Assembly (NCBI GenBank): GCA_900556665.1
Contig: USPX01000010.1
Location: forward strand, 1 to 26,006
DNA: 26,006 bases
Direction of reading: 5' to 3'
From: an uncultured Eubacteriales bacterium
Lineage (GTDB): Bacteria; Bacillota_A; Clostridia; Lachnospirales; Cellulosilyticaceae
Below the pieces are notes generated by a model. That model was not told where the DNA came from. It did no database searches and saw nothing but the letters and a program-made list of their open reading frames with translations. Both the position numbers and the translations under genes were made by a program. Below are positions 1 through 7,873 of the stretch, piece by piece. Within the stretch, counting starts at the first letter, position 1, and every line of letters starts with the position of its first letter.

Positions 1-49
1 CCGCTAATTCCTTATAATTCTCAAAGGGTTTATTTGTATTTAAATACAT
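1..49 (-). CDS. N-terminus of probable AAA-ATPase-like protein (partial)
   Basis: Only the first 16 codons lie inside the window; the gene runs off the left edge. The translation begins MYLNTNKPFENYKELA. This opening resembles the start of clostridial AAA-ATPase-like proteins (PF09820 type, often with a C-terminal PD-(D/E)XK nuclease domain), which typically read on into a YFVDKS-like stretch. A GAGGTGAG ribosome binding site lies about 12 bases upstream of the ATG. The reading frame and RBS are visible; the family call is from memory of typical N-termini and could be wrong with so few residues. Confidence 0.4.
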   Translation of the reverse strand, partial: MYLNTNKPFENYKELA

Positions 50-207
50 AGCCAAACTGTCTCACCTCTTTTGCATATCACGTTACTTTAATATCATTGC
101 CTTATTATACCATACCCTAACAACTCATCACTTATCTCATTATAGCCTTTTCAAAATATGCTTATGCCACTAATCCCATCATATTTTTGCAATCCCTTCT
201 CATTTAT

Positions 208-615
208 TTATAATGCAGCTTCTCTTTGAAGGTTTTCTACAATTGGAAGATCTGCTGGTGCCCAATCTAATGTCATTAGTTCTTCTACCTTAAGCCATTT
301 ATGATCCACATGTTCTTTTCTTATAAATTCAGGTGTCTCTACCTTACAAATATAACTATGCATTGTGATTGCAAAGTCAGGATAAGTATGTTCTACTGTC
401 ATAAAGAAATCTTGCTGCTCTATGTGTACATTTAATGCCATCTCTTCTCTTAACTCTCTTTCTAATGCTGCCATTTGTGTTTCTCCAGCTTCTATTTTGC
501 CACCTGGAAACTCATATTTATAAGTAATATAATCATACTTTCCTTTATTACGCTGCATGCAAAGTATACGTCCTTCATAAATAATAATCGCTGCTACTAC
601 TTCATGTTGTTTCAT
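208..615 (-). CDS. Nudix hydrolase (MutT/CTP pyrophosphohydrolase-like)
   Basis: 135-residue cytoplasmic Nudix hydrolase, the usual size for single-domain MutT-like enzymes that cleave nucleoside triphosphates or other nucleoside-diphosphate-linked compounds to a monophosphate product. The Nudix box spans residues 39-61, with the metal-binding RELREE core. The Gly near the end of the canonical box (REUxEExGU) is Ala here (EMAL), a small deviation. The N-terminus (VVAAIIIYEGRILCMQR) and EFPGGK lead-in match 8-oxo-dGTP/CTP-type members. The ATG has a GAGG site 7 bases upstream. It starts 24 bases after the stop of the upstream secreted protein, so the two are probably co-transcribed. The substrate cannot be deduced. 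Confidence 0.9.
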   Translation of the reverse strand: MKQHEVVAAIIIYEGRILCMQRNKGKYDYITYKYEFPGGKIEAGETQMAALERELREEMALNVHIEQQDFFMTVEHTYPDFAITMHSYICKVETPEFIRKEHVDHKWLKVEELMTLDWAPADLPIVENLQREAAL

Positions 616-639
616 ATAATGCCTCTTCCCTTTATTCTA

Positions 640-2445
640 TTAATACTTTACGAAACTATTTTCTTTTTGTCCTTCTAATCTATAACCTATACTACCTTCT
701 CCTATATTAATACTTTTGATAATTCCTTCTACTAATGTAGTATTTTTACCATCAATCCATTTATAAATACCAGGTGCATAGCCTGCTGCTTCATAGCCAA
801 TGCGTTTGCCTGATACTTTAAACTGTTTAATTGGTTTCTCACTCACTATAGTTGTTTGACCTGTTGTTAAACCATAAATATAGAGCCCTTCTCCAATATC
901 ATGATTACTACCTTTCTTTGTATAGTAAAGACAATTATTTTTTAATTCTGCATTATGAACTGGTACATTTACCAATGTTTTTTCGCCATTGCCTTCTAAA
1001 TCAACCACCTTTATAAAACCTGTTGCTTCTTCAATATAATAAATGTGATTATTATTAATCCAGAAATGCGTTGCTGGTGGTGTAAGTTTCTTTTGCTCAT
1101 TTGTTTTGAGGTCAATACTGCATACCGCCGGCTTTTCACTGCTGCCAACTTTATATGCTAGTGTATATAATTTGTCATTATTAATATGTATATTTCCTTT
1201 AATACCATAGCTGCCTATTCCTACTTCTTCTTCATCTGTGCTATCCCTTACATCCACTGCTAAATCATATACATATCCTTCTGTACCTATAGGAACTTCT
1301 TTTTTTGTTTTTTGATTGTATGCACCTATATTATAAAACTCAATCATATTTTCCATACTTGTGTAATAAATCATATCGCCGCTTATTTCAATTCCCCCAA
1401 ATTGATGGCATGAAATAACTTCTGAGCCTTTCCCCTTTACAATCTTATATAATGTCTCTTGCCCCATTGTTAAATCACCTTCATGAATAGCTACATAAAG
1501 TGTGTCTTCCATAGGTATGATTTTTGAAATCCAGCTTGTATCTACGTTATTAGGAATTTGCCAAACCACTTGTGATTCCATAGTTGTTAAATCATACTTT
1601 TCCAAAACGCTACCTTTGCTATTTTCTGCAATATAATAAAACGCATAATCTATTACACCTTCACATCCATGAGTATTTTTAATTGTTTTTATAACATGAG
1701 GTGTCCCTTTATCCTTTTGACTATAAATCGTTATTGTATGACTTTCACTTTTCTCATCATAACTGGTTACTTCATAGTAGTTAATGCCATTGAAATTAAC
1801 TGAAGCTCCCATATCTATATAATTATCTTCATCTTCTTTTGATGCACCTAAATTTTTCTTTATAATTTGGAGTGCTTTATGCTCTTCATCTCTATCTAAT
1901 TTAATACCCTTATCACTTATAAATACTAAGCCATCTTTATACTCTACTTTTCTTCCTACAACTTCTCCAATGGCACGAAGTGGTAAGTTGATATTTCCAT
2001 TAAACTTTTTAGGTGCCTCAGAAAGCTGACCACTTTCTTTTGTTTTCGTATTATTTTCATCTATAAATGTCTTCTCAAATGCTTGGCTGCCTACATTTAA
2101 TTTAATCACTTGTGATTTACCAGTACTCATTCTTCCGCCCTCAAAGCATTTCATATCAATGCACTCTAAGATGACTTCATCTGGTTTGCTTTTATCCCAT
2201 TTAACATCCCAGATTTCTTCATCACTCCCAATAAGTTCTGTGACTAATCTTAAAGGTAAATAAACTTTATCTCCCACATTATTTACTTTGTATTTTCGAT
2301 AAGAAAGGTCTTGATACTGCTTATTTGTAAAAATCTTATCCTGATAATTCACAGGTACAATGCTCACTTCATCTAAAGGTGCTGCACATACACTACTTCC
2401 TATCCCCATAATCAAAAGTCCAATTAATAACCAATGTTTTTTCAT
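640..2445 (-). CDS. Secreted protein: copper-amine-oxidase-N-like stalk domain plus beta-propeller (DUF5050-like)
   Basis: 601 residues from the ATG at 2445. This start was chosen because a GGAGATGAG ribosome binding site precedes it; an upstream in-frame ATG at 2487 has none and would bury the signal peptide. Residues 1-22 form a Sec signal peptide (KKHW, hydrophobic core, cleavage near VCA-APLD); there is no proper lipobox. Next comes a copper-amine-oxidase N-terminal-like (stalk) domain, with the typical VYLPLRLVTELIG and INLPLRAIGEVVG segments separated by an insertion. The rest is repeated short beta-strand units (for example IYYIEEATGFIKVVD, LYYTKKG) like DUF5050 or propeller repeats of Clostridia surface proteins. 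The CuAO-N-like domain is a structural module, not an oxidase. Likely extracellular or cell-wall associated; ligand unknown. The Nudix gene follows after 24 bases. Confidence 0.75.
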   Translation of the reverse strand: MKKHWLLIGLLIMGIGSSVCAAPLDEVSIVPVNYQDKIFTNKQYQDLSYRKYKVNNVGDKVYLPLRLVTELIGSDEEIWDVKWDKSKPDEVILECIDMKCFEGGRMSTGKSQVIKLNVGSQAFEKTFIDENNTKTKESGQLSEAPKKFNGNINLPLRAIGEVVGRKVEYKDGLVFISDKGIKLDRDEEHKALQIIKKNLGASKEDEDNYIDMGASVNFNGINYYEVTSYDEKSESHTITIYSQKDKGTPHVIKTIKNTHGCEGVIDYAFYYIAENSKGSVLEKYDLTTMESQVVWQIPNNVDTSWISKIIPMEDTLYVAIHEGDLTMGQETLYKIVKGKGSEVISCHQFGGIEISGDMIYYTSMENMIEFYNIGAYNQKTKKEVPIGTEGYVYDLAVDVRDSTDEEEVGIGSYGIKGNIHINNDKLYTLAYKVGSSEKPAVCSIDLKTNEQKKLTPPATHFWINNNHIYYIEEATGFIKVVDLEGNGEKTLVNVPVHNAELKNNCLYYTKKGSNHDIGEGLYIYGLTTGQTTIVSEKPIKQFKVSGKRIGYEAAGYAPGIYKWIDGKNTTLVEGIIKSINIGEGSIGYRLEGQKENSFVKY

Positions 2446-2654
2446 ACGCTCATCTCCACTTCTATCTATTTTCAGCACCTTTCCCATTCAAGTGCCTTAC
2501 TTTTTATCTCGATTTCTAACTGTCTAGCCTTAACTTCATTTTCCGTCCTTATCCTATCATATCATTTATGTATTATCTGTACTTATAATGACTTTGCCTT
2601 ATAATCTTAATATCTGCGTCTTATAACCGTAATCAAATGGTAATAATCGCATGC

Positions 2655-3149
2655 TTACAAGCACTCCCGCAACTTTTCCAATGCTTTTTTCTTTCTATTT
2701 TCTGCTGTTTTATAATTCAGTCCTAAACGCTGAGCTATAGACTTAAGTGATTCTTCTTTGATGTAATAAGCATTAATCAGTTCATATTCCCCTTCATTTA
2801 GAAGTCCTAACCCCTTCTCGCATAGTATCTTGCCTATGATTTGATTTTCTATATTGATACTTTCATCCTCATAGCCTGTCTCATCCTCTAATAACACATT
2901 CTGTCTTTGATTGACCTTACGATTCATATTGGCACGCCAGCCATGTAATCTCACCTTATAATAGCTTCCAAAGGTAACACCATAACTCTCATCATAATGC
3001 TCCCAAGTCTGTCTAAAAATAAAATAACACTCCTGCTCCAAATCATCTTGATCATAACCTGCTAAATAAGTCTCTCTACAAAATTTATTACGTAGATTTT
3101 TAAGCTTGTCCCACCAAATTTCAAAGGTCTTTTCAAAACTCTCTTTCAT
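2655..3149 (-). CDS. Sigma-70 family RNA polymerase sigma factor (short, ECF/TcdR-like)
   Basis: 164 residues. The N-terminal half resembles sigma region 2 (residues about 15-75: AGYDQDDLEQECYFIFRQ, then SYYKVRLHGWRANMNRK), where the aspartate/glutamate-rich helix contacts core polymerase and the aromatic stretch would melt the -10. The C-terminal half is a region-4 helix-turn-helix (residues about 118-164: SLKSIAQRLGLNYKTAENRKKKALEKLRE). The length and lack of region 3 fit alternative sigma factors of the ECF or clostridial TcdR/UviA-like groups. The RBS is weak (AAGAAG about 10 bases upstream). No anti-sigma gene adjoins it; the next gene downstream (secreted propeller protein, 209 bases away) could be a target, but no clear promoter was seen there. 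Targets are unknown. Confidence 0.75.
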   Translation of the reverse strand: MKESFEKTFEIWWDKLKNLRNKFCRETYLAGYDQDDLEQECYFIFRQTWEHYDESYGVTFGSYYKVRLHGWRANMNRKVNQRQNVLLEDETGYEDESINIENQIIGKILCEKGLGLLNEGEYELINAYYIKEESLKSIAQRLGLNYKTAENRKKKALEKLRECL

Positions 3150-3229
3150 CCTTAAGCTTCTTTCCGCTGCAGCTTATTTATTTGCGCAACACAAAGATAG
3201 CACATCGTAAACTTTATCTAAAATATAAC

Positions 3230-3267
3230 AAAAAGTCCTAACTCACACGCTTAAGGTAAGTTAGGAC
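3230..3267 (-). terminator. Intrinsic terminator of the GH53 gene
   Basis: Perfect 9-bp stem GTCCTAACT (3235-3243) / AGTTAGGAC (3259-3267), followed on the minus strand by a TTTTTG tract. It lies about 70 bases downstream of the galactanase stop. Confidence 0.75.
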
Positions 3268-3338
3268 CCTTTATAAACTCTATGTTTTTTATTTAACTAT
3301 GTATCGCAAATTCTCTATCCTATCATTATGATTTTATT

Positions 3339-4364
3339 TTATTTGAAGCCTTCAAGTGCTACTGTAAATCTACCATTATTGTTACAAGCACCTAATTTAT
3401 AACCTCCATTAAAGTCAGGATAAGCTTCTGGTTCCCAATAAAATACGCCTAAGCCTTTTGAATTTGATACTGCTTTTACTTTATTATTCATTTCTTTTAC
3501 AAAGGCTTTTGCTATATCTGGGCTTGCATAATCTATACCAATTTCGCAAAGCATAACTTCTTTACCATATCTAGCAACCATGCTTTGCATATTATTATAT
3601 GTGTTGTTAGCAAGTGTTTGCCAATTAGAAGTTGATGGGTATAGTGACATACCAATGACATCATATTTTGCACCATTATTTCTAAGCCCATCAAACATCC
3701 ATTTATAAAGTGTATTATTATCCCCATTTGCTAAATGTACGATAACTTTTGTATTCGGACTTACTTTTTTTACAGCATCATAACCACAGTTAATAAGCCA
3801 TGCGAAATTCTTCATATTGCTAGAAGCTCTCCCATATTCCCAAAGCATACCGTTATTTGTTTCATTTCCTACTTGTACCCATTTAGGATAAATACCTGCT
3901 TGTGTTAAGCTTCTCATGACATCATATGTATAGTTATAAACAGCTGTCATTAATTGATTAAAGTCATACCCACTCCATGCTGCTGGAATCTTTTGATTAG
4001 CAGGATCTGCCCATGTATCACTATAATGGAAGTCAATCATCACATCCATCCCTAATGCATTTGCACGCTTTGCCATGTTTAATGTATTTGCCTTATCACA
4101 CCAACCACTTCCTATATCACCTGATGGATTTACAAAGACCCTTAAACGAATGGCGTTAATACCAAAGTCATCTTTTAATATGCTAAGGACATCTTTTCTA
4201 ACACCATATTTATCGTACCATACATATCCCTTACTTTCCATGGCTGGTACCCAACTTACATCAGCCCCCTTAGCAAATGTAGCTGCCTGTACATTACTAT
4301 TCACACCAAAACATACTAGTAAAAATAGTGAACACATTATATAACGCATTACTCTCTTCATCAT
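3339..4364 (-). CDS. Secreted arabinogalactan endo-beta-1,4-galactanase, GH53
   Basis: 341 residues from the ATG at 4364, with AGGGGAG about 10 bases upstream; an in-frame GTG at 4373 lies too close to that RBS. GH53 enzymes cut beta-1,4-galactan side chains of pectin. A Sec signal peptide (MMKRVMRY, hydrophobic core, cleavage near VQA-ATF) indicates secretion. The mature protein opens FAKGADVSW, the typical GH53 start. The acid/base is the Glu of WVQVGNETNNG (residue 168) and the nucleophile is the Glu of MLCEIGI (residue 274), the clan GH-A arrangement. FHYSDTWADP and FYWEPEAY are further family signatures. The length is a single catalytic domain with no carbohydrate-binding module, dockerin or anchor, so it is probably a free extracellular enzyme. 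It is monocistronic, with its own promoter and terminator; no galactoside transporter adjoins it. Confidence 0.95.
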   Translation of the reverse strand: MMKRVMRYIMCSLFLLVCFGVNSNVQAATFAKGADVSWVPAMESKGYVWYDKYGVRKDVLSILKDDFGINAIRLRVFVNPSGDIGSGWCDKANTLNMAKRANALGMDVMIDFHYSDTWADPANQKIPAAWSGYDFNQLMTAVYNYTYDVMRSLTQAGIYPKWVQVGNETNNGMLWEYGRASSNMKNFAWLINCGYDAVKKVSPNTKVIVHLANGDNNTLYKWMFDGLRNNGAKYDVIGMSLYPSTSNWQTLANNTYNNMQSMVARYGKEVMLCEIGIDYASPDIAKAFVKEMNNKVKAVSNSKGLGVFYWEPEAYPDFNGGYKLGACNNNGRFTVALEGFK

Positions 4365-4409
4365 ACATTCCACTCTCCCCTATGTATTTGCATTTTTTCA
4401 ACAACTTAC

Positions 4410-4438
4410 ATTATATTTTTACACCTTTTTTAGTACAA
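4410..4438 (-). promoter_or_regulatory. Sigma-A-type promoter for the GH53 gene
   Basis: On the minus strand: TTGTAC (-35, 4433-4438), a 17-base spacer and a perfect TATAAT (-10, 4410-4415). It lies about 45 bases upstream of the galactanase start, leaving a short leader. Confidence 0.65.
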
Positions 4439-4510
4439 TTACAATACTTTTTGTCTCCAATTTTCTAAATTTTTAGTTTATTTTTTAACAATGTTACATT
4501 ATTACTTTGT

Positions 4511-4520
4511 CAAACGTTTG
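4511..4520. promoter_or_regulatory. Palindromic operator-like site CAAACGTTTG
   Basis: A perfect 10-bp palindrome with central CG in the intergenic region between the divergent GH53 and sigma-factor genes. The central CG and flanking AT resemble LacI/GalR- or CcpA-type operators. It lies about 75 bases upstream of the GH53 -35 box, so simple steric repression of that promoter is not obvious; it could serve the sigma gene. Assignment is inference. Confidence 0.35.
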
Positions 4521-4628
4521 TATATTTTGTACTATTTTATATTGATTATATTTGCATATATCATTTTTTTTAGTTAAACTATACGCAATATACTATTTAC
4601 TATTAAAACACTAGAAGGAGCGACATAA

Positions 4629-5213
4629 ATGTTTATACCAGTATTACTCAATATGAATTTGGAAGTACCTACTGAAGAGTTTATGCTGAAAATCTATAAT
4701 AATTACTATGCTCTTGTCAAATATACTATTTCCAATATCGTAAAGGATAAACAAGCCGTAGAAGATCTTATTCATGATTGTTTTATCAGCCTAATAGGTA
4801 AAGCAGATTTACTTCAAGAATTAGAACTCTATAAACTAAATAGTTATATTGTTATAACCGCTAAACACAAGGCTTACGATTATAATAAAAGCCATATGAA
4901 AAGAAGTGCGCTAGAACAACCTGCCATTACAGAAGCTGGCGCTGAATTATGGGATTTCATTCCTAGTAATAATCTAAACCCTTCTGAAATCGTAGCTTGG
5001 AGAGATCAATATAAGAATACTATCAATATCATAAATCAACTTCCAAGTAAATATCGCGATACATTGCTTTTAAAATATCAATATCATATGGCAGACCATG
5101 AAATTGCGCGCCATATCAATGTAAAACCAGAAAGTATCCGTATGTACATCAAGCGAGGTCGAGAAAAGTTACTAAAATTAATGGAGGAGCATCATATTTA
5201 TGAACTTAAATAA
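4629..5213 (+). CDS. ECF-type sigma-70 family RNA polymerase sigma factor
   Basis: 194 residues, typical ECF length. Region 2 covers about residues 20-95: the helix VKDKQAVEDLIHDCFISLIG is the core-binding 2.1/2.2 segment, and LNSYIVITAKHKAYDYNKS is the -10 recognition part. Region 4 spans about residues 130-190: LPSKYRDTLLLKYQYHMADHEIARHINVKPESIRMYIKRGREKLLK, a classic helix-turn-helix for the -35. The ATG at 4629 has AGAAGGAG 8 bases upstream. The stop overlaps the start of the next gene by 14 bases, so sigma and membrane partner are translationally coupled, the standard layout of a sigma/anti-sigma pair. The sigma factor probably drives its own operon, but no matching paired promoter could be confirmed. 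Confidence 0.88.
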   Translation: MFIPVLLNMNLEVPTEEFMLKIYNNYYALVKYTISNIVKDKQAVEDLIHDCFISLIGKADLLQELELYKLNSYIVITAKHKAYDYNKSHMKRSALEQPAITEAGAELWDFIPSNNLNPSEIVAWRDQYKNTINIINQLPSKYRDTLLLKYQYHMADHEIARHINVKPESIRMYIKRGREKLLKLMEEHHIYELK

Positions 5214-5949
5214 TAAATACACAAAATTATATGAAGATGATTATCATGAACTACTCATTAAAATAACTACTGCCACTTACGTTGATCAATTAGGGGAATG
5301 TATTGAAACCAAACGAAAAGAACTTATGGACTTGCCTGAGTATAAAATACCTAAAGAAAGCCTTTTAAAATTTCAAACTAACTTACTTCAGGCGAAAAAA
5401 AGGAAGCCTCATTCAAACTTCAAATTCGGCTTTTCTATCTTTTCTAACAGGGTAGCTACTCTTATATGCATTATCTTAGCAGGGTTAACTTTAACTGCAA
5501 CTACTGTTGAGGCTTTCAAGGTCCCAATCCTTAACTTTTTCATCCGTACGACTGAAATTTATACCAACATTAAGATCAACAGATATACAGCAAGCACTGC
5601 TCCCAAACTTCCCGCAGAATGGGATCATCAATTTTATCCTCACTATATTCCAGAGGGCTTTGAAATCATTAAAGCCTCTATTAATAATGCGAATGGACGA
5701 ATCGTTTATAAGAATGAACATAATAATATTATTTCATATACTACATATATCGATAACCAAGATTTATTTATTGACTCAGAAAATACCGTTTCTAAAGATA
5801 TTTTAATTAATGGTTCTCCTGCTAAATTACTTTTTAAAAACAATCTATCTACTATTATCTTTAATAATGAGAGTTCTCTTTTCACTTTATCCAGTGATAT
5901 TCCTGAAGAAGAACTCATTACCATTGCCGAGCATGTCTCTAGAGATTAG
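5200..5949 (+). CDS. Membrane-anchored anti-sigma-like protein with DUF4367-like extracellular domain
   Basis: 249 residues. It begins with a cytoplasmic segment of about 83 residues that could bind the sigma factor encoded just upstream, then one transmembrane helix (residues about 84-104). An extracellular C-terminal domain (about 130-249) contains HYIPEGFEIIKASI and ends with a beta-rich segment, resembling DUF4367 of Firmicutes anti-sigma operons. The start has GGAGGAG 11 bases upstream, inside the sigma gene, and the two frames overlap by 14 bases. No zinc-binding HxxxCxxC anti-sigma motif is present, so inhibition would be by another fold. The anti-sigma role is inferred from coupling, topology and the C-terminal domain. 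Confidence 0.75.
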   Translation: MNLNNKYTKLYEDDYHELLIKITTATYVDQLGECIETKRKELMDLPEYKIPKESLLKFQTNLLQAKKRKPHSNFKFGFSIFSNRVATLICIILAGLTLTATTVEAFKVPILNFFIRTTEIYTNIKINRYTASTAPKLPAEWDHQFYPHYIPEGFEIIKASINNANGRIVYKNEHNNIISYTTYIDNQDLFIDSENTVSKDILINGSPAKLLFKNNLSTIIFNNESSLFTLSSDIPEEELITIAEHVSRD

Positions 5950-5979
5950 TATTTTAGACCTATATATACAAAGCAATAC

Positions 5980-6030
5980 AAAAGGTGTAACATACCCCAC
6001 TATGTTAAATAGGATTATGCTACACCTTTT
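5980..6030. terminator. Bidirectional terminator between convergent genes
   Basis: Ten-bp stem AAAAGGTGTA (5980-5989) / TACACCTTTT (6021-6030) with a further CATA/TATG pairing inside, and A/T tracts on both sides. It lies between the plus-strand anti-sigma gene and the minus-strand gene ending at 6043. Confidence 0.75.
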
Positions 6031-6042
6031 ATTTATCTATAT

Positions 6043-6537
6043 TTAATAATATTGAGATTGCGAATTTACTGTTGCTTGTTCTATTACTTTCCCACTGCTG
6101 TCGTACGCTTTACCAGTAACTTGCGCGCGATAACTGTATCCCTTCTTAACAGCTTTACTCTTTTCAACCATACTAAAGTACTCTTCTTTACTTGACCAAG
6201 TCGCTAATGTTTTCCACTGGTTATCATAGAACTGTTGGAGTTTTACAATAGTCTCAACTTTTCCTGAACGTAGTGCACTTGTAGAACCACTCACTGTAGC
6301 AATTCCATTACTAATATTAATAGAAGCACTGATATCATTAATACTTGTAAAGATTGGCATAATCTCATCATCTGGATTCATCTCTTCTTCATCTACTTCG
6401 CTAATACAAGCTACTTCATTAGTTATTTCTTCACTAATATAAGTGTTTCCAATATTGTCTTCCACTACCTCTGCTTGAGTAAGTGTAGGCACCATCATTC
6501 CTACCATTAATAATACTGCAATCCATTTATTTCTCAT
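6043..6537 (-). CDS. Small secreted protein, possibly DUF6147-like
   Basis: 164 residues. A Sec signal peptide (MRNKWIAVLLMVGMMVPTLTQA, cleavage before EVVEDN) is followed by an acidic linker (to about residue 62). A C-terminal beta-rich domain of about 100 residues reads ISASINISNGIATVSGST, then QFYDNQWKTLATW and YSYRAQVTGKAY. This pattern is familiar from short secreted Clostridia proteins of the DUF6147 kind, whose function is unknown; the family name is from memory. The RBS AAAGGAG is 6-7 bases upstream of the ATG. The gene is divergent from the next one across a 14-bp inverted repeat and ends at a shared terminator. Confidence 0.65.
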   Translation of the reverse strand: MRNKWIAVLLMVGMMVPTLTQAEVVEDNIGNTYISEEITNEVACISEVDEEEMNPDDEIMPIFTSINDISASINISNGIATVSGSTSALRSGKVETIVKLQQFYDNQWKTLATWSSKEEYFSMVEKSKAVKKGYSYRAQVTGKAYDSSGKVIEQATVNSQSQYY

Positions 6538-6589
6538 ATCTATCTCCTTTTATACAAACTCCCACTATTAAAAGACATTATCTTAAAAA

Positions 6590-6624
6590 AAACGTAACAA
6601 AAATTTTTATTTTTTTGTTACGTT
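6590..6624. repeat. Perfect 14-bp inverted repeat in a divergent promoter region
   Basis: AAACGTAACAAAAA (6590-6603) pairs exactly with TTTTTGTTACGTTT (6611-6624 region) around a short AT loop. T-tracts follow on both strands, so it could act as a bidirectional terminator, but it sits upstream of both flanking genes. An operator or leader attenuator is equally possible. Confidence 0.6.
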
Positions 6625-6711
6625 TCTTTTATTATAACGTCTTATATATTTGTAAGAAGAAATAAGCGCGCAATTTCTTCAAAATAAATCTTTAGACAAG
6701 GAACTCTAACT

Positions 6712-7155
6712 ATGCAAAAATGTAGGTCACGCTTTATCGGGGTAATAAGTGTTCTACTAATAACTTTCGCTATTGGCGCTAATTTTTTAAGTCACACTAA
6801 AATCTTTACGCCTTATAGAATGGTATTAGTTGGCACTACGGATTCAAACAATCCAAATCAAACAAATATCTATGCACAAATTACAGAACACACGAATCCA
6901 ACTATCATTGATGATATCGAACTTACCTTAATATATGCAGAGCCTCTGTCTAATGTACCTGAACTACCTAAAGACCCGGACTTATACGTTGCTATAACAA
7001 GTCCTAGGTCCTCTACCATAGTTTGTGAATTCAATCTATGGCAACAAGGTGACTCACTGATCATCCAGCTTGGACATGGCATGGATTACTCTGATTCACT
7101 CTTCAAAAGAGCTGATAACACAGCCCTTTTACAAGCATTAAAAAGCCATCTTTAA
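6712..7155 (+). CDS. Small membrane-anchored or secreted protein of unknown function
   Basis: 147 residues; no family recognised. Residues 1-27 form a positively charged start (MQKCRSRF) and a hydrophobic helix (FIGVISVLLITFAIGANFL), probably an uncleaved N-terminal anchor, placing the rest outside the cell. The remaining 120 residues look like a small mixed alpha/beta domain (IDDIELTLIYAEPL, DPDLYVAITS, GDSLIIQLGHG, ALLQALKSHL). The start is supported by AAGGA 9 bases upstream. It is monocistronic, between the inverted repeat at 6590-6624 and a terminator at 7222. Confidence 0.6.
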   Translation: MQKCRSRFIGVISVLLITFAIGANFLSHTKIFTPYRMVLVGTTDSNNPNQTNIYAQITEHTNPTIIDDIELTLIYAEPLSNVPELPKDPDLYVAITSPRSSTIVCEFNLWQQGDSLIIQLGHGMDYSDSLFKRADNTALLQALKSHL

Positions 7156-7163
7156 TGCTTATT

Positions 7164-7210
7164 TAATAACTAAATCCAATAATATGTTTTAAACTAATAA
7201 CTAAATCCAA
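7164..7210. repeat. 16-bp direct repeat downstream of the 6712 gene
   Basis: TAATAACTAAATCCAA occurs at 7164-7179 and again at 7195-7210, a 31-base period, between the stop codon and the terminator. It is probably a local duplication in the 3' untranslated region. Confidence 0.6.
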
Positions 7211-7221
7211 ATTCAAAAAGA

Positions 7222-7268
7222 AGCACCGTAAACTCACTCTACCATACAGTTTACCGTGCTCCTTTTTT
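7222..7268 (+). terminator. Intrinsic terminator after the 6712 gene
   Basis: Thirteen-base arms AGCACCGTAAACT (7222-7234) and AGTTTACCGTGCT (7248-7260) pair with one internal C-C mismatch, followed by CCTTTTTT. A T-rich tract on the other side could also stop minus-strand transcripts from the hemerythrin gene. Confidence 0.75.
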
Positions 7269-7286
7269 ACTTTTAACTTACTCCAA

Positions 7287-7335
7287 CAAAATTTTATCTG
7301 ACGTTCGACCGTAGGGAGCGTCAAGGAAAATTTTG
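7287..7335. repeat. Symmetrical spaced inverted-repeat element
   Basis: Two nested arm pairs are arranged exactly symmetrically: CAAAATTTT (7287-7295), three bases, TGACG (7299-7303), a 15-base centre, CGTCA (7319-7323), three bases, AAAATTTTG (7327-7335). The centre (TTCGACCGTAGGGAG) is much richer in G+C than its surroundings. No gene explains it. It looks like a REP- or MITE-like palindromic unit or a structured RNA element in the 3' region of the hemerythrin transcript. Confidence 0.55.
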
Positions 7336-7391
7336 ATTTCCCCACTTATCCCCGTCTCAACTATCACTAAAACTTAAATGTCACTCACACA

Positions 7392-7802
7392 CTACGCACA
7401 ACTACTAAAACAACTTTTATCCTCTAGCATAATGTGACTGAATACCCAATCTTGTAAGAAGTTTCTAATCTTCTTTAATTCTTGAGTTGGTCTTTCTACT
7501 AAGTCTGTACAGTCTACAGCATTAATGAATTTTTTAAACTCCTCATGACGTGCTTTATGTGCCTCAAATCCTGCAAAGCTATTTTCCTTAAGGATTTTTT
7601 CTTCTGTATAGAAATGATATGTCATGTATTCTCTTATCTCACATAATTTAGCTAGTAAATCTTTTTCAGTAGCTCCTATACAATCTGTTAAAATTAATTG
7701 TTCTATATCTCTCCCTATTCTAAACAATACCTTGTTATGACTATCGATTTCCTCATTTCCCGTTGCTATACTATTATCCCAATCAAATTGAAAATCAAAC
7801 AT
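7392..7802 (-). CDS. Bacteriohemerythrin
   Basis: 136-residue stand-alone hemerythrin-domain protein, the usual length, cytoplasmic. It binds O2 at a di-iron site and may serve oxygen sensing, storage or detoxification in an anaerobe. All expected ligands are visible: His22 (DSHN), His63 and Glu67 (YHFYTEE), His82 and His86 (AHKARHEEF), His123 and Asp128 (HIMLED). The N-terminal FDFQFDWDNSIATGNEEID is the family opening. The C-terminus is unusual in ending CFSSCA, adding two cysteines after the last ligand. AGGAGGA lies about 7 bases upstream of the ATG. Three copies of ATGTTTT occur just upstream (7845, 7860, 7878); their meaning is unknown. Confidence 0.93.
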   Translation of the reverse strand: MFDFQFDWDNSIATGNEEIDSHNKVLFRIGRDIEQLILTDCIGATEKDLLAKLCEIREYMTYHFYTEEKILKENSFAGFEAHKARHEEFKKFINAVDCTDLVERPTQELKKIRNFLQDWVFSHIMLEDKSCFSSCA

Positions 7803-7873
7803 TTATCTTTCCTCCTCTAGTCTACTCTACGATGTCAATTTATAATGTTTTATCTAATTATGTTTTATAGTCA